From Corbicula japonica (lineage: Eukaryota; Mollusca; Bivalvia; Venerida; Cyrenidae), in NCBI GenBank assembly GCA_038501625.1, contig JAZAYU010000012.1, forward strand, positions 2,232,001 through 2,296,000: a stretch of 64,000 bases of DNA, given 5' to 3'. Position numbers and translations under genes: made by a program. Below the pieces are notes generated by a model. That model was not told the origin of the DNA and made no database searches. It saw nothing but the letters and a program-made list of their open reading frames with translations. Below, piece after piece: positions 10,021 to 21,492 of the stretch (the first letter of the stretch is position 1; each line of letters begins with the position of its first letter).

Positions 10021-11527
10021 AAGATATCATTTTCACAGAAAAAAGAGAAAGTTTTATTTTTCACGTGTTTATTTTAAGTTTCACGATGATGAATAAAAGC
10101 TGAAGATACATACGAGTATATGTCAGCTGATTTTTTTTTAAAATTTGTATAAGCCCCGAAGCCGAAGAACTGAGACAATTCTATTCAAATATTGGCAATG
10201 ATTTATTCAGTTCTCAAAAATAATAACAATACCGGTAATTTTTAATTTATGATGAGTAACGGCAAAAATAAAAAAAAAAACACTGCAGTTGTGTCAAAAT
10301 GTTGAAAAAAAGATTCACTATAAAACAATAAAGGAAAAGCTGGTTTCATATAAAAAAAATGATAACATAAAGTTTTATCAAAAATAAGATCAAAGAAATA
10401 AAAATTAAATCCCAATGAAACTAATTTAATTTATTATTATTACTGTTGCCCATGAAGTAGGTTTCAAAAGGGTTCCCTCATCAAAGGTATCTTACCCTTA
10501 AAAAATTGTTGCCTGTGCAAGTGATTAACACAACGTTTTAAATAAGGAAACTGAGATTAAACTATAAAATGTATGAAGTTTAGTTTCTTCTCATTATTTT
10601 ACTGTAGAATGAAGAATGTTTGCTCATCAGCAAATAAAACATATTTCATTTCATAAAATCATTTAATTTCGCGATCTGCATAAAATAGGATTTTAGACAT
10701 CATCAATTCAGCATCAAAAATTAATACTTTGATAGTTTTATTAGTTTCCCAAAAAGTTCTCAGTAAATAAAAAAGGAAAACTTTTCAGTTCTCTACTGTA
10801 TACACTGCTAGCATGTAATTATTTTAAATAGCTAAACGAAACAGTTTATACAGCAAACACTATGAATGAACCGAAAGCAGACCTCTGGACTTCGCAAAAA
10901 TGGTTTTATTTAGCCTCATGCATTCTCATTAGACGAAAAACAAAGGTAAACACATAACTTTACAGTGCAGAAATGCCACTATTAATAACAGATGTGACTC
11001 TTTAACAGCCGAGGAAAAATAAGTTGAATTTTATTATTAAAAAATCTTTTTAAAAATAATAAGTACCAGTCCATCATCATATCTGATATCAATGTATATT
11101 TTATATACAATAAAATATATAAACAAACTTAAAAATGAACGGACATGGAAAATATGAAAATTCGAGGTTTTTATATTTGCCATTCATGACACACCCACCG
11201 ACCCGTTAGGTCTGCTATTGTTGTAGTGTCTGTGTTATTGAACTTTAAAATAGTAGTCGCCGTTTTTAAGGACATAACCAGTTTTAGATCTTAATTAGAA
11301 AATTGTTTAAACAACCTGCATTTTAAAATGTTTAAAAATGTTAAGAATTTTATACATGTTTATTGAAGATGCTTCATTTTAAAATGTTTATATTTAGAAT
11401 ATTACCCACGTTTATTGAATATGCTTCATTTAAACATGTTTGAAATTGTTGAGAATATTATTAGTACGTTTGACTGTCTTAATACATCTATAACTGGCGA
11501 CGATCCAGACGAAGTTTGAGCATTGGG
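10021..11527. other. AT-rich sequence, presumed intron of the glycine-rich gene
   Basis: No coding signal. Near 11310-11470 a unit of roughly 55-60 bp (containing TTTAAAATGTTTA and TTTATTGAA-ATGCTTCATTT) is repeated about three times imperfectly. Confidence 0.4.
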
Positions 11528-11720
11528 TATAAAAGGGAGGAAACTCGTTGGCGAACACCCAACATTGGTGACAATATACTTTTTAAAAGGAGCTAAGTCG
11601 TTGGCGAGTTCCTAACATGTTTGACAATACTTTTCAAAGGGAGATAACTCGATGACGAACTCACAGCTTTGGGTATTACATACTTCTAAAAAGGAGGTAA
11701 CTTGTTGCCGAATTCCGTAT
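11528..11720. repeat. Degenerate tandem repeat, about four units of 55-60 bp
   Basis: Units share AAAGG-AGGAAACTCGTTGGCGA, then CAACATTGGTGACAATA and ACTTTTTAAA, with many substitutions. Found by eye; unit borders are approximate. Confidence 0.6.
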
Positions 11721-12478
11721 GTAATTTGAATTATTTTTAATCGTAGTATTTCATATGATTGTTTAATATCATAAAATTCCTGCGCTCATAAACGGAGCAA
11801 TAAATAGCGTCAATTCATAATCAATAATTCTAATGGAAGTTTGCATATTATGCTATTTATTAAATATTACTCTAAACTCTGCCATGTCAGTTTTATTAAT
11901 CCCTAATGCAGTTAAACACATTTATTAAAATATGTTTAATCTTAACATTGTTGAGAATATTATACTCAATTGTATTTTAGTCTCTTTACAGAATAGAAAG
12001 AAATTTGCAGCCTTAAGATGACAAAACCAGATATAACAAGCGCACATTTCCAGAAATGCGGCTATATATTTTAATTTTGATTATGTGATGTATAGAATAT
12101 AGAAAATAATTGATTTACTTACTCTAACAGAGAGAGTAACTAAAATTTAATATTTTGTCCACGACTTCATTATAATAAACAGTCCGAAAACATAAATTAA
12201 ATGATATTCAAAGAGACAATTTGTCTTAAACGAAAATAAGACGTATTATGAAAGGGTCTATCCTCGAAACATTTTATTTGTTTTGCTAAGAAAACAGATT
12301 ATGTTCATTTTAAATCGGTAAATGCCGATCTGTAATTTGATATGTGCGACAAAACGGCACACCACTGCTAGTACTAACATAACAAAGTTTTACCCTGCAT
12401 TTTTAGAATTTAACACCTAACAAAAACGGCATCTTCAATGTTTTAGCAATGAAGTTGTATAAGTAAATATTCTCGTAC

Positions 12479-12510
12479 CTTGTGACGGCGGATACCGGGA
12501 TACCTCGGCT
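12479..12510 (-). other. Predicted first (non-coding) exon of the glycine-rich gene
   Basis: On the minus strand a TATA box (TATAAATA) is followed about 25-30 nt later by a likely start region and then CGTCACAAG|GTACGAGA, a good splice donor at 12479/12478. No long frame follows it. The next acceptor-plus-ATG unit on this strand is the glycine-rich exon at 9072, giving an intron of about 3.4 kb. The link is inference and no transcript is available. Confidence 0.35.
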
Positions 12511-12536
12511 TAGAGTTACCATATGCTGTTCCGGCG

Positions 12537-12544
12537 TATTTATA
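12537..12544 (-). promoter_or_regulatory. TATA box, candidate promoter of the glycine-rich gene
   Basis: The minus strand reads CTATAAATACGCC, an almost ideal TATA element in GC-richer surroundings than the flanks, at the right distance from the donor at 12479. Confidence 0.4.
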
Positions 12545-12683
12545 GGAAGCTTTTGTGTAAATTCCATGCGCACTCACATTAATTGGAACCAAACGAACAC
12601 AGCAATCAGTCAATCTAGATGACAGACTATTAACGCTTCATAAATGACACGTTTGTTTTTAAAATTAAAAAAAAGATAACTAT

Positions 12684-12933
12684 ACTCAACAAAAAAAAGA
12701 AACCTGACACTTTGAATAAGTTTGAGGTGCATATTCAAAATCTATATATTTTTGCACCATCCAAAAGAAAATAACCACTGAATCACTTGTTTCATGCACC
12801 AAAAATATCAAAATGCATAATTAAGTTCAAAACATGCACAATTTTTATTACATACCACAATTCAATTAGCTTTAAATCTGATTCCAGGAAAATACACCAA
12901 ATATAAAGTGTCAGGTTTCTATTTTTGTTGAGT
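12684..12933. mobile_element. Tc1/mariner-type MITE
   Basis: 250 bp with terminal inverted repeats: ACTCAACAAAAA, then GAAACCTGACACTTT on the left, and AAAGTGTCAGGTTTC, then TTTTTGTTGAGT on the right. The interior is non-coding and AT-rich. TA lies at the left border. Confidence 0.75.
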
Positions 12934-13149
12934 TTATTGAAAACGTATGGGCGATTTGTTTTTATTGAGAGTAATTACTTTTTATTTTGATTCATACGCA
13001 GCAAAATTACTGCACATTATCATTGCATTTTTAAAGGCATGACTTATGCTTACGCTAATGATTTAATACATGTATTTAATATTATAACACGTAGAATTCT
13101 GTCTCAAAAAAGAGGAAATACGATTAGTTTATCAATTAAGAATAAGCAA

Positions 13150-13385
13150 TATGAAATATGCATGTCAGCTACAACTAGAAAACACAACCCTCATACTTCC
13201 CTATCCCTGCTCACACACACAGCCGATACATAGAGACACGAAAAGAGCTCAGTGGTTTATATTATGATAAAGTAAAACCCAATTATACAAAAATATGAGA
13301 ACCCGAGGATATACGCCTTGTTAACATTCTGCCAGTTGGGGATTGAATCCGGTTCTAAAGTGCACAAACCTCGTTTAATGTGAGG
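13150..13385 (+). repeat. R1 family copy, diverged
   Basis: Recognisable R1 landmarks are ATGCATGTCAGCTACA, CACAGCC, GAGAACCCGAGG, ACGCCTTG and CCGGTTCTAAAGTGCAC, all with many changes. Confidence 0.5.
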
Positions 13386-14154
13386 GTGTATATGGATATG
13401 TCAGCATCTTGATACGACAAACTAGGCTGATGGTAGTTTTAGATGATTAATAATTGTGTACCAGGCTCTGTGAACTATAACAAGGATCGTATAGTGGTTT
13501 TTTATATAAATAATATTCACGGACAAACTAGACCACTGGACTGACGGACACTATGTTTTACCTAAATGAACGGACGGACAAACAGCATTTCATGGAGTGA
13601 CAACAAATAGGAGAATAAGACAAAGAATAATTTCACAGTGCTACTCTTTTAATCAATGTTATACTGAAAACTCAGTTATTTAATATTCACAGTACTAGTG
13701 TGTCACAATATAACACTTGAAATTAAATCAATTATCAAATTCAGACCCTAATAGATTTTGTAGCTAGAACATCGCGACAATGCGAAAAATAACCCAAAAA
13801 TAAGGGAGAATAATTCCCACAGAAATAGGACCAACAATTAAAGTGAAGCACTAAGGCTTCGAAGACCACCGACCTGATGGACGGTGAAGTCCTACTCAAG
13901 AAAAACAGGCTGTGCAACGGATTTTATACCGTGCACTGTCATGTGACAATATTATCATGGTTACTTACAAAACAAGTTTAAACAACCAATAAGAATAAAC
14001 CAATCAAAAGTTGTTTAACAAAATCAAGTAACCAAAAGAATTTAATTTAATAGGAACACTTCGTATTAGAACTGAAAGTAGATGAAAAACAGGTAATAAC
14101 AATAATACAATTAAGGTAGCCTGTTACATTTGTAAGCAATATATTTTATGCATA
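13386..14154. other. Intergenic, no gene seen
   Basis: No supported feature. GGACAAACTAGACCACTGGACTG-type sequence near 13510-13600 hints at another dispersed repeat. Confidence 0.35.
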
Positions 14155-14260
14155 TTAGCTACATCCAGAAAAATAGCCCTCACACCCATCCCCGCACAAA
14201 CACATACACACACACAGCCAATGCATAGAGACGGAAAGAAAGTATATCACAATAACATGA
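14155..14260 (+). repeat. R1 family fragment
   Basis: Carries the left part of R1 only (CATATTAGCTACATCCAGAAAA, CACACAGCC, AGAGACGGAAAG). Confidence 0.45.
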
Positions 14261-14441
14261 AATTTATGCAATAACTAACTTCTCCATGCTGTTTGCTCGG
14301 AGCTGTTGAACTATCATTATACTCACAATCTTCCGTTATCCGCGATCTCCATAATCTGGGTACCTACCGTGTGGATGTTAATTGTTGGTTATCGTTAATT
14401 TTGGATTCATCATTTGATAAACCTATATTCTCTTCTCTTTT

Positions 14442-16230
14442 TATCCCCCGCCAAAGGCGAGGGGGATATTAGAAATGCCCTTCGTCCGTGCGTCCGTGTG
14501 TCCGTCCGTCCGTGCGTCCGTCCGAAACAATTTTGTCCGGAGCATAAGTCCAAAACTACTGGAGGGATTTTATTCAAACTTCATACACTGACAGAGCTCA
14601 TTAGTAGGTAGTGCAGTGTGCAAGAACAATAACTCTAGCTTGCCTATTTTTAGAGTTATTCCCCTTTATCATATTTACTTGATAAATTTTGTCCGGAGCA
14701 TAAGTCCAAAACTACTGGAGGGATTTTATTCAAACTTCATACACTGACAGAGCTCATTGGTAGGTAGTGCAGTGTGCAAGAACAATAACTCTACCTTGCC
14801 TATTTTTAGAGTTATTCCCCATTATCATATTTATTTGATAAATTTTGTCCGGAGCATAAGTCCAAAACTACTAGAGGGATTTTATTCAAACTTCATACAC
14901 TGACAGAGCACATTGGTAGGTAGTGCATTGTGCAAGAACAATAACTCTATCTTGCCTACTTTTAGAGTTATTCCCCTTTATCATATTTACTGGATAAATT
15001 TTGTCCGGAGCATAAGTCCAAAACTACCGGAGGGATTTTGTTCAAACTTCATACACTGACAGAGCTCATTGGTAGGTAGTGCAGTGTGCAAGAACAATAA
15101 CTCTTCCTTGCCTTTTTAAGAGTTATTCCCCTTTATCATATTTACTTGATAAATTTCGTCCGGAGCATAAGTCCAAAACTACTGGAGGGATTTTATTCAA
15201 ACTTCATACACTGACAGAGCTTATTGGTAGGTAGTGCAGTGTGCAAGAACAATAACTCTTCCTTGCCTTTTTAAGAGTTATTCCCCTTTATCATATTTAC
15301 TTGATAAATTTTGTCCGGAGCATAAGTCCAAAACTACTGGAGGGATTTTATTCAAACTTCATACACTGACAGAGCAAATTTGTAGGTAGTGCAGTGTGCA
15401 AGAACGATAACTCTAACTTGCCTATTTTTAGAGTTATTCCCCTTTATCAGATTTACTTGATAAATTTTGTTGTCCGGAGCATAACTCCAAAACATCTTGA
15501 GGGATTTTATTCAAACTTCATACACTGACAGAGCACATTGGTAGGTAGTGCAGAGTGCAAGAACAATAACTCTACCTTGCCTATTTTAAGAGTTATTCCT
15601 CTTTATCATATTTACTTGATATATTCTGTCCGGAGCACAACTCCAAAACTACTTGAGGGCTTTTATTCAAACTTCATACACTGACAGAGCACATTGGTAT
15701 GTAGTGCAGTGTACAAGTGCAATAACTCTACCTTGCCTTTTTAGAGTTATTCCCCTTTATCACATTTACTTGATACATTTTTTCCAGAGCATAACTCCAA
15801 AACTACTTGAGGGATTTTATTCAAACTTCATACACTGACAGAGCACATTGGTAGGTAGTGCAGTGTGCAAGTCCAATAACTCTACCTTGCCTTTTTAGAG
15901 TTATTCCTCTTTATCAGAATTACTTAATAAATTTTGTCCGGAGCATAACTCAAAAACAACTTGAGGGATTTTATTCAAATTTCATATACTGACAGAGCAC
16001 AGTAGGTAGTGCAGTGTGCAAGTCCAGTAACTCTACCTTGCCTATTTTTTAGAGTTATTCCCCTTTATCAGGTTTACTTGATAAATTTTGTTTAAAAATT
16101 TTAACTCCAAATTTAAAAGGATTTCCTCTCCAGGTAAATTATACGAAAGTACAACCTTCAGGTTACTTTTCCGGCGGGGGGATTTAACTATTGGTAACAT
16201 GGCTCTTGTTTTTTTGGGTTTTTTTTTGCT
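14442..16230 (-). mobile_element. Pearl-like element: terminal hairpin, (CCGT)n tract and about ten 156-bp tandem units
   Basis: The left edge is a hairpin (ATCCCCCGCC…GGCGAGGGGGAT). It is followed by a CCGTCCGTGCGTCCGTCCG microsatellite and then about ten head-to-tail units of about 156 bp, each with TTTTGTCCGGAGCATAA, CCAAAACTACT, TTCATACACTGACAGAGC and TAGAGTTATTCCCC. The right edge contains CCGGCGGGGGGAT. Read on the minus strand the order is array, (ACGG)n, hairpin, which is the order known for bivalve pearl elements. It encodes no protein. Confidence 0.75.
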
Positions 16231-17084
16231 TTGAAACGAGGTTTTATTTCCCACATGTGGCTAATACTGATAACAAAGTTCACCTCTTGAGGATGACTAT
16301 TTAACTAGATCAGACGAAGTCAAGTTTTGATCCCAACCAAAACTTCCAAGTTGGGAGGGACGGTGTTATCCATTCCTTTTTTCAGTTTTAGAACTTTTTA
16401 AAAACTTGTCAAAACGTTCCATTAAACCTAGTCTCAGAAAATGTAAAAGTTGCTCTCGTTTAATTGGATCTTCAACTAGAATGTACAGATGTTGTTTAAT
16501 GCACTCTATTCTAACATCTTTACTTACTGTAATACTTAAAATGATATTGAAAAAAACGTAAATATTAAATGCTTCCATTATAAATTCATATTTTGTTTAT
16601 CTTGTTTTCAGATGGAAAGGGCAAGAAAGGATACTAAACAGGAGATATGTGTCCAACGAAATACTCAACCGATGTGTTGTTATTTCCTTCTTATTTAATT
16701 AAAATTATGAAACAATTCACTAAAGGTTGTTGTCTTTAAATTTCATATTTGGTATTCGTTCGTATGTTTTTTTAAGTTCTAGACTCTGGAATTTTCTTTA
16801 ATAGCATATTAGAGAGAGTCATATATCATATGAGGTCTTACTTTTAACTTATAACAAATAATCTATTTGTAGTAATGGATTATCTAAACAATTCTATATT
16901 AATGTTATGACACTATAAAAGAGATGATTTTGAAAGGATATGGGCTTATAGAGAAAATTTTGGGAATGGAAGGAAGTTGATGAGATTGTTTATCAGAATT
17001 AAGAAACAGTTATTTAAAAGAGACTGTTGCTCAAAAAAGATTGAAAACAATAATGACAAACTAAGACAGATTATGTTGGTCGGT
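16231..17084. other. Intergenic, no gene seen
   Basis: A 70-codon minus-strand frame at 16366-16578 has no recognisable domain; not called. Confidence 0.35.
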
Positions 17085-17186
17085 GAGTTTTGCCACTGAC
17101 CGTTCCAAGGCGTTATCCCCAAAGGTTCTCTTTTTCGTTAATTGTTTGTGGCGTCCTTTTTGAATTGAAATACTTATAACAAGCAT

Positions 17187-17270
<84 letters not shown>

Positions 17271-17335
17271 TCTCTTATTTTTCGCTGCGTGGGGAGGCTG
17301 TGTTTTGTGTGTGGCGATTCCTTATATGCATATAT
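17085..17335 (-). repeat. R1 family copy containing an expanded (CT)n tract
   Basis: Minus-strand R1: GTTTTGCCACTGACCG, CAATTAACGAAA on the reverse, GTGGGGAGGCTGTG and TATGCATATA are all in order. The microsatellite sits exactly where other copies have the purine tract GAGAGGAAAAGAGAGC. Confidence 0.75.
17188..17267. repeat. (CT)40 microsatellite
   Basis: 80 bp of uninterrupted CT, then CCTCTCTTATT. Confidence 0.97.
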
Positions 17336-18699
17336 TTCTTTTTTTATAACGTGGAGATTGTAACACTTTTTTCTTTAGTTTATATATCAAATCTCCATAA
17401 AATACTGGCTGAGAAATATCTTGTTGTGGTAGCGATTTTAAACTGCACTTCTCTTTTAAAAATTAAATCTGGGTATCGGCGATAAAACTTGCAAAGTGTA
17501 AATATATTATCTATTCATACTTATTTCTAGTTATCTAATGCAAATATAACTATATATTTTTAACGATGATTCCTTCTGTTTTTTCGTTATAGTTTGTCAA
17601 CCAGTTCTGGTTATGAACCAGTTCCGGTCAACTTTTTTATTTCATATCCCATGAAAGAAATATTTCAGGGAAACAAGTGAAAATGTTAATCAAATCGCAA
17701 TAAATAGCATTTGAACTTAACGTTGACGAACTTTAACCTTTGAAATATTGTTAACCTCTGGTCAAGCGTCGCATCGACAAATACTATTGCAGGCGCTAGT
17801 GTGCAAAATTTGGCGACGCGTAGCAGTGAGGTGTGACCTCTATCGCAAAAACTTAACAAATTACCCTTAAATAAAAAGTGGTAATTTCCAATATTGTGTT
17901 TTATCATGGTCTTAAATCGCAAGCGAAATCGTGTGAATAAATATTTGCATTATGTTTTTGTGATGGTTTCTGTGAGGCAAGTGTTTTAATTCCGGAGCAG
18001 TATTTTTTTAATCAGCAGGTAGTGTAGTTTCTAGAGTTGGAATTCTTTTCAAATGATAAAATTAGAAATATGACTAATGAAATGAGATTTTTAAAGCTTG
18101 AGGATGTGGCTGGTTAGCCTATTGTTCATGTCCCAAGTTCATTAGCACCCTACTTCATAGATATCCTAGACAAACATGGTAACTATTCTTAGCAACCCTC
18201 CACGACCAGCTCGACATGATAAGGGTTGGTGTTGTGTTACTTTGTGATTATATCATTTTTACCCCATGTAAAGATTTTTTAAGCTGCACGTAGTGCAATA
18301 CTTGAAGGCTATGCCACGGAACGTGTGATGTCATGAATGATTTACAGCTTTGTATAATTCCTTTAATCAAAATAACTAACTTAGTGCACAATTCTGTTAT
18401 TTTATTTTTTTACACATCATTTTAAAAATTATTACATTATTATTATTAAGAACTCTTAAAACAGAAAACTTGAAAATGTATTCGGTCTGTCAAAACCATT
18501 ACACAGCTGTCAAATCTGACATAAAAACACTTGAGAGGTCTCCCCCGACTTTTTATTCGTAACTGATTGAATTAATTGGAATTGGTTTAAATGTATCTGT
18601 CAAAAATTGCTATATTTATGTCTTTATTATACATGTATTACTGGTTAAATATCTTGAATACTATAAAACAAAAAAAAAACAAAAAAATTCTTATTATTG
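17336..18699. other. Intergenic, no gene seen
   Basis: AT-rich. A 78-codon minus frame at 17686-17922 has no recognised domain and is not called. Confidence 0.35.
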
Positions 18700-18785
18700 C
18701 TTTTCTCCTCTACTTTTTGGCTGCGTGGGATGGTTGTGTTTTCTGAGTGTGGCAATTCATGATATGCATATTTCAATTTTTTGTT
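18700..18785 (-). repeat. R1 family fragment
   Basis: Carries the left end of R1 in reverse: CTCCTCTACTTTTTGGCTGCG, GGTTGTGTTTTCTGAGTG, TGATATGCATATTTC. Confidence 0.6.
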
Positions 18786-18865
18786 CAACAAACATTTTCA
18801 GAAAAGTAACTAAACTACACTTATTAATTCTGTAAAAATGTAGCCCTACTACTTTTTTATCAGTT

Positions 18866-18871
18866 TTTATT
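18866..18871 (-). terminator. Candidate poly(A) signal of the GIMAP-like gene
   Basis: AATAAA on the minus strand, about 57 nt after the stop codon of the GTPase gene. Confidence 0.5.
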
Positions 18872-18927
18872 TGTGTGTTTCTTATCATTCCAAATAAAAT
18901 GTCATAGTCTGGAAATATACTTGAACG

Positions 18928-20271
18928 TTAGTTTTCCTTTTGTGTACGTTTAAAAACTTTGCTAACAATTCCTGCCCCAATTGCTAATCCGACCACTAAT
19001 CCAGCTGGTCCTCCGACTGCTGCACCAACGGCTATGGACGTTCCCAAAAGATTTGCTCCGGCAATTCCGCCAATACCTCCGACTGTCGTAAGACCTATTG
19101 TCGATGACGCTACAGTCATCACTTTCATAATAGCATTCCCTTTTTTCTCTTTTTCTTCCCTCTCTTCTCGCTCTTCTCTCTCTTTTTTCTCTCTCTTTTC
19201 TCTTTGTTCCCTCTCTTTTTCCTTCATCTTTTTTCTCTTTTTCCTCTCTCTTTTCTCCCTCTCTTCTCTTTCTTCCCTCTCTCTTTCCTCCCTCTCTTCT
19301 CTTTCTTCCCTGTATTTTTTCAAACTCTCTTCCATTTCTTTCATTTTTTTATCTTGTTCCTCCCTCAATCTTTTCGCTATCTCTCTTTCCTCTTTCTCTC
19401 TCTTCTTTTTTTCTTCTTTTACCATTTTCTCTCTTTCCTTTCTTTCTTTTGTTTCTGCTTCCTCTTTCATTATTCTTTGCCTCTCTTCGGCTTTGGCCTT
19501 TTCCAAATTTATATTGAGGGTTCGGAGAAGATTCACAATCTCTTTTTGAAGATTATCGTATTGTTCAATTTGATTTTCCAACGTCTGACGATGGGTATTT
19601 AAAAAATCATTTTTAAAGACAGTCTTTCCATCGTTGGACACAGATTTAACGCATCTGATGAGTTTGCCAAACAGCTTTTTCGTTGTGTGTATGCTGCACT
19701 GTCTCTCAACATCATTCTCTATTCTTATGACACGACCGTTACATCGTGCAACAAGGAATTCGAGTGTAGCATTTGATCCACAAAACGACGCTAACGCATT
19801 ATCTTCTTCTTCGTTGTCATTTCGCTCATCATATTCATCGCAACCCTTGCTTAATTCATCGTCGGTTATCCTATACCTTTTACAGTTGTTGCAACCGTAT
19901 GTAAGAACAACAATGCTATGATTAAAAAATGTATCCCCAAAAATAATCTCCAGCAAATCTATTGTCATTTTATCATCATTTGAAAGGCGTCCCATTTTGA
20001 AAACAAGAAGAAACGCGTGCGGTTCCTTGCGAATTTCAAGGACAGACTTCTGAATTTCCAAAGCCCTTTGTCTTAATGGTGCTTCAGAATCACACAGACC
20101 TGGAGTATCTACAATAGTCAGGCCCAATGCGTCATTTTTCTCTGACTGACAGGAAGTAGTGACGGCACTGGCACAATCATCAGCTTTAAAACGTTGTCCC
20201 TCAACAAGTGTGTTGCAAGTTGAGCTTTTCCCAATTCCAGTTTTCCCGACGACTATTAACCGAAGGCCCAT
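18928..20271 (-). CDS. AIG1/GIMAP-type GTPase with long coiled coil and hydrophobic tail
   Basis: 447 residues from the ATG at 20271; the frame continues a few codons upstream, but only from TTG. Residues 1-210 are an AIG1 GTPase domain: P-loop GKTGIGKS at 9-16, a Thr-bearing switch near 38-39 and DTPG at 55-58. The usual G4 motif (TRxD type) is replaced by VLTYGCNN, so guanine specificity may be altered. Residues about 230-395 are an almost unbroken Glu/Arg/Lys-rich helix, a predicted coiled coil. Residues about 400-440 are Gly/Ala/Val-rich and hydrophobic, a likely membrane or self-association segment. GIMAPs are membrane-linked GTPases of immune cells and are expanded in molluscs, where they respond to infection. 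A minus-strand acceptor (TTTGCAG) lies just 5' of the start, so an upstream exon is likely. Family is certain by motif; function in this animal is inference. Confidence 0.85.
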   Translation of the reverse strand: MGLRLIVVGKTGIGKSSTCNTLVEGQRFKADDCASAVTTSCQSEKNDALGLTIVDTPGLCDSEAPLRQRALEIQKSVLEIRKEPHAFLLVFKMGRLSNDDKMTIDLLEIIFGDTFFNHSIVVLTYGCNNCKRYRITDDELSKGCDEYDERNDNEEEDNALASFCGSNATLEFLVARCNGRVIRIENDVERQCSIHTTKKLFGKLIRCVKSVSNDGKTVFKNDFLNTHRQTLENQIEQYDNLQKEIVNLLRTLNINLEKAKAEERQRIMKEEAETKERKEREKMVKEEKKKREKEEREIAKRLREEQDKKMKEMEESLKKYREEREEREEREREEREEREKRERKKRKKMKEKEREQREKREKKEREEREEREEKEKKGNAIMKVMTVASSTIGLTTVGGIGGIAGANLLGTSIAVGAAVGGPAGLVVGLAIGAGIVSKVFKRTQKEN

Positions 20272-20761
20272 GCTTCTTTTCTGCAAACGATTACCACGTG
20301 CATTAAAAATTGTCTAAACAGCACAGAATACCACAAGAAACACATAGTTTGAAGTTATAATCAACATAACTTTTTAGTTACGATGGAACTGCATTATATG
20401 GAGAATATACATGCATCTTTGCCTAAAATGCATTTTTGAACGCATAATATCGGTTAATATCGACCCTAGTATCAAATCATATACTAAAAAGATGATCATT
20501 TCTGTAGTTTTCGGTAGCTATCTTATGCTTTCTGAATATATTAAATTGAAATGTGGTCTTTTGGACTTATTTTCATAAGAAGCTGACATAAGAGGCATGT
20601 TCAAAAAATTATGCAAACACATTGTACACTCGAATACCACGACATTTACGTGTATAAAACCAGTACAAACCGGTTCATCGCTCATTGCTGTTAAATGCGA
20701 TTGAATATACATGTAAATGAAATCCACAAATCGGTTCCTTTGCACTTTAGATTATTTTCAG

Positions 20762-20962
20762 GTGTATTCAGGTGTTGAAACGGTCGCTGACATAAGGGGC
20801 TTTATAAAATCTCGTTGTAGATTGGGGTTAAGCGTCAAAAATATAGGTGATGAATGTGTTGCTGATGGCGTTGAACGAATGAAATTGTTGGTTATTATAT
20901 TCCGTTATGTTAACGAACCGGAGAAAGAAGCCCTGAGAAAGGAAGGGAAAGGACTGGAGTAA
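20762..20962 (+). CDS. Possible 3'-terminal exon of an unidentified gene
   Basis: A clean acceptor (GATTATTTTCAG) is followed by an open frame of 66 codons, VYSGVETVADIRGF…EKEALRKEGKGLE, ending in TAA. The composition is protein-like (mixed, charged, Cys-containing) but I recognise no family. No upstream partner exon was identified; the GTPase lies on the opposite strand. It could equally be a chance frame. Confidence 0.2.
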   Translation: MYSGVETVADIRGFIKSRCRLGLSVKNIGDECVADGVERMKLLVIIFRYVNEPEKEALRKEGKGLE

Positions 20963-21288
20963 CAAAGTTTTTTTAATAATAAGCACGTGTCAAGAAAAAA
21001 CAACGAAACAACATATAATACTCATTCAGTGTGTGAGCAATTGATGTCAGGGGAAAAACCTATAATTATAATAATTATAAATCAATTCTCATAATTTGCA
21101 TTATCTTCGTCACAAATACATTTACCCACCATTTCGCTTCAGTAGAATAGAGGTCGATATACAATCGCAATAGGAAAATAAACTTATAGTTTGGTTGCTC
21201 GCAAGACGCTTGCACTTAAGGAAGACGACGGGTTAAAATTAACACTCTTAAATTACAAATTTTCAAACACGTCATTTCGGAAGATATT
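20963..21288. other. Intergenic, no gene seen
   Basis: AT-rich with a short palindromic ATAATTATAATAATTAT stretch; nothing else. Confidence 0.4.
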
Positions 21289-21492
21289 TTGCCTTATGAT
21301 TATAAAAAAATAAAAGGATTACCCAACTTACCTAACCCCAAGTATGCTAATACTCAATATTTAGAAAAACCCATGGTCTGCTGCTTGAAATTTAATAATG
21401 AACATATTAGATTCATAGGAAATAAGAAAAGCTCACCTCAGATTTTGAAATCTCTGTGTGATTTTAAATCAATCAAACTTTATGGTCTTTAA
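21241..21492 (+). pseudogene. Unassigned coding-like fragment
   Basis: The frame reads LQIFKHVISEDILPYDYKKI and continues through NEHIRFIGNKKSSPQ to a stop after KLYGL. A diverged relative of its last 60 bp (AAGCTCACCTCAGATT, then TTTTAAATCA) occurs at 41290-41345. The segment therefore belongs to a dispersed, formerly coding element rather than to a unique gene. Identity unknown. Confidence 0.3.

Noticed and set aside
14531..16090. CRISPR-like array
   Set aside because: Units of 156 bp are contiguous with no unique spacers, in a eukaryotic genome; it is a tandem core of a pearl-like element.
18959..19921. Ser/Phe-rich plus-strand frames of 95-196 codons
   Set aside because: Complement of the E/R/K coiled-coil codons of the GTPase.
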